Source: an uncultured Chlorobiales bacterium (GTDB taxonomy: Bacteria; Bacteroidota; Chlorobiia; Chlorobiales; Thermochlorobacteraceae). From it: a stretch of DNA of 35,003 nt. A model generated the notes under the pieces. It saw nothing but the letters and a program-made list of their open reading frames with translations, did not search any database and was not told the DNA's origin. Shown here in pieces: positions 33,589 to 35,003 of this stretch. The stretch spans positions 1 through 35,003 of the forward strand of contig CALKXI010000001.1 of NCBI GenBank assembly GCA_938003965.1, given 5' to 3'. Each line of letters opens with the position of its first letter. Within the stretch, counting starts at the first letter, position 1. The position numbers and the translations under genes are program-made.

Positions 33589-35003
33589 GTGACGAAAGTT
33601 TTCATCAGTTCTTTCATCATGCTTGTGGTTGCAGTGCCGCTCTCGGCGCAATCGCAACGCTTTTATGTCATGTCGAGCGACACCATCACAATTGAGCAGT
33701 TCCTCGATATTGTGCTCAAAGCCAATCCGACCTCAATTTCGGCAGAATTGGAAAATGATGTTGCCTCCGCAACGCTTCGCAACGCACAAGGCGGCTTCGA
33801 CCCTATATTCAACTTGCAATACGAATACAAAACCAAAGAAGGCGCACCTACCGCCAACGTGCTCAACGCAGGATTAGAATTGCCGCTTTCAACGCTCTTC
33901 GGTCCGAAATTTGTTGCCAAATACAAACGCGGCGAAGGCACGCGCATCAGCAATGTCGATAGAACCGTCGGCGATGGCGAAGCCAGCGTCGGCGTCAAAG
34001 TGCCACTTCTGCAAGGCATTTTTACCGATAAACGACGTGCCTCGCTTGCCAAAGCCACTTTCACGCTCGACCTTGCCAAAGCCAATCAACGCGAACAGCA
34101 AAACGAACTTCTGCGCGAAGCCTCACTCGCCTATTGGAGTTGGGCGGAAGCCTACGGACAAATGGACGTGGCTAAAGCCGTCCTCGACCTTGCCATCGTG
34201 CGATACAAAGGCATTGCTGAACGTGCTCGGCGCGGTGAAGCAGCACCCATCGACTCTGTTGAAGCCTTGCTCGAAGTTGAAAAACGGCGCGGCGATTTTC
34301 TCAAAGCCGAACGCAAAGCCGAATCCGCTACCATCAAACTCTCGGTCTTTTTGTGGAATCAAGACGGCACGCCAAAACAGATAACAGCCGTTCCGACCAA
34401 ACTGCCACCGCTGCCCAGCATTTCCGCATTTCAAATCCAAAATGATAAACGCCTTGCGCTCATCCAACGCCCTGAAATCGGACAAATTGAATTCGAACAA
34501 CGCTCCGCCAGCATCGACCTTGCGTTCAACTCCGAGTTTCAACGCCCGTTCATTGAACTGAGCGCGGAAGCGATGCAGTATAAATTTTCAACCTTCGGCG
34601 TCAACGATTACCGACTCGGACTGACCGTCTCTCAACCCCTCTTTTTCCGCGAAGCCAACTCGAACGTGCAACTTGCCGAAATTAAAGTCCGACGCACTGA
34701 CCTCAAACGCTTGGAAATTGAACGGAAAATTTTGGCAAGCGTCGATGACGCCGTCTCCGCCATTGAGCGCGCCAAAGAGCGCGTCGAAGTGGCCGAACGC
34801 GAAGTGCAATATGCGCTTTTGGTGCAAGAGGGCGAGCGACGCAAGTTCCAACTTGGCGAAAGCACAATTCTTATCTTGAACCTGCGCGAGCGTGCCACCG
34901 CCGAAGCCCAAACAAAACTCATCGAAGCCCGCGCCGACTACCTGCGCGCCATCAGCGACTACCTCTGGGCAACAGGACGCATTCAAGAAAAATGGGTGAG
35001 ATA
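33589..35003 (+). CDS. TolC-like outer membrane efflux protein, cut at the window edge
   Basis: 471 codons are readable from a GTG at 33589; a TTG at 33568 would give seven more residues and an equally good signal peptide. Cleavage is expected after VPLSA. The frame stays open to the end, where the last two bases are TA. Since the protein already has full TolC length, the gene probably ends here with a stop codon missing one base. Two outer-membrane-factor repeats are visible: a first with the TIEQFLDIVLKANP start and long helices to about 250, and a second from about 300 with YRLGLTVSQPLFFRE and a long C-terminal helical pair. It should form the exit duct for the adjacent ABC/HlyD exporter. 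Confidence 0.9.
   Translation, partial: MTKVFISSFIMLVVAVPLSAQSQRFYVMSSDTITIEQFLDIVLKANPTSISAELENDVASATLRNAQGGFDPIFNLQYEYKTKEGAPTANVLNAGLELPLSTLFGPKFVAKYKRGEGTRISNVDRTVGDGEASVGVKVPLLQGIFTDKRRASLAKATFTLDLAKANQREQQNELLREASLAYWSWAEAYGQMDVAKAVLDLAIVRYKGIAERARRGEAAPIDSVEALLEVEKRRGDFLKAERKAESATIKLSVFLWNQDGTPKQITAVPTKLPPLPSISAFQIQNDKRLALIQRPEIGQIEFEQRSASIDLAFNSEFQRPFIELSAEAMQYKFSTFGVNDYRLGLTVSQPLFFREANSNVQLAEIKVRRTDLKRLEIERKILASVDDAVSAIERAKERVEVAEREVQYALLVQEGERRKFQLGESTILILNLRERATAEAQTKLIEARADYLRAISDYLWATGRIQEKWVR

Overview
The window is a gene-dense bacterial chromosome segment with about 25 protein genes, no RNA genes, no insertion sequences and no CRISPR array. Several features point to the Chlorobiota (green sulfur bacteria and relatives) within the FCB group. 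Two large secreted proteins end in a type IX secretion (T9SS) sorting domain with the YPNPFNP signature. There is a DUF4835/PorD-type protein, there are TAnnTTTG promoter-like boxes, and starts generally lack strong Shine-Dalgarno sequences. A three-helix membrane cytochrome with a C-terminal haem resembles PscC (cytochrome cz) of the green sulfur photosynthetic reaction centre. If that match is right, the best guess is a Chloroherpeton- or Thermochlorobacter-like phototroph. This is inference, since no marker gene is present.

Layout. Positions 1-721 (+) hold the tail of an unknown gene and miaE, a tRNA hydroxylase. Positions 723-13405 (-) hold a long minus-strand block. In transcription order it contains a T9SS-sorted beta-helix protein, a membrane-anchored family-2 glycosidase-like protein that has lost its catalytic residues, smc, an Rpn/PD-(D/E)XK nuclease-like gene, a HAD phosphatase, and a CspA-like subtilisin with a T9SS tail. 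smc, Rpn and HAD are packed with at most a few bases between them, and Rpn and HAD overlap as TAATG. Positions 13530-13913 (+) hold queF, which is separated from the PscC-like cytochrome gene (-) by a bidirectional terminator. A lipid kinase (+) and nadC (-) converge. A small secreted protein (-) is divergent from a CPBP protease / DUF4230 pair (+).

Positions 19405-22111 (-) form a compact four-gene operon: a Tat-exported Rieske lipoprotein, a small His-containing membrane protein, a YceI protein and a PorD-like protein. This is the most system-like novelty in the window, a possible periplasmic redox module tied to a T9SS-associated protein. Positions 22356-25839 hold a small unknown gene (+) and then rsfS, acyP and ftsH (-). 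From 26018 to the end everything is on the plus strand: a TonB-receptor-like outer-membrane protein, an orphan COG4120-type ABC permease, a lone receiver-domain response regulator, and a three-gene exporter (ABC ATPase/permease, HlyD adaptor, TolC-like channel). The exporter's ATPase has a His-rich linker and non-canonical Q-loop, signature and D-loop motifs.

No mobile, defence or prophage region is visible. The most interesting items are the degenerate glycosidase, the enlarged PscC-like cytochrome, the Rieske operon with a 22-bp-spaced direct repeat at its 5' end, and the atypical exporter ATPase.
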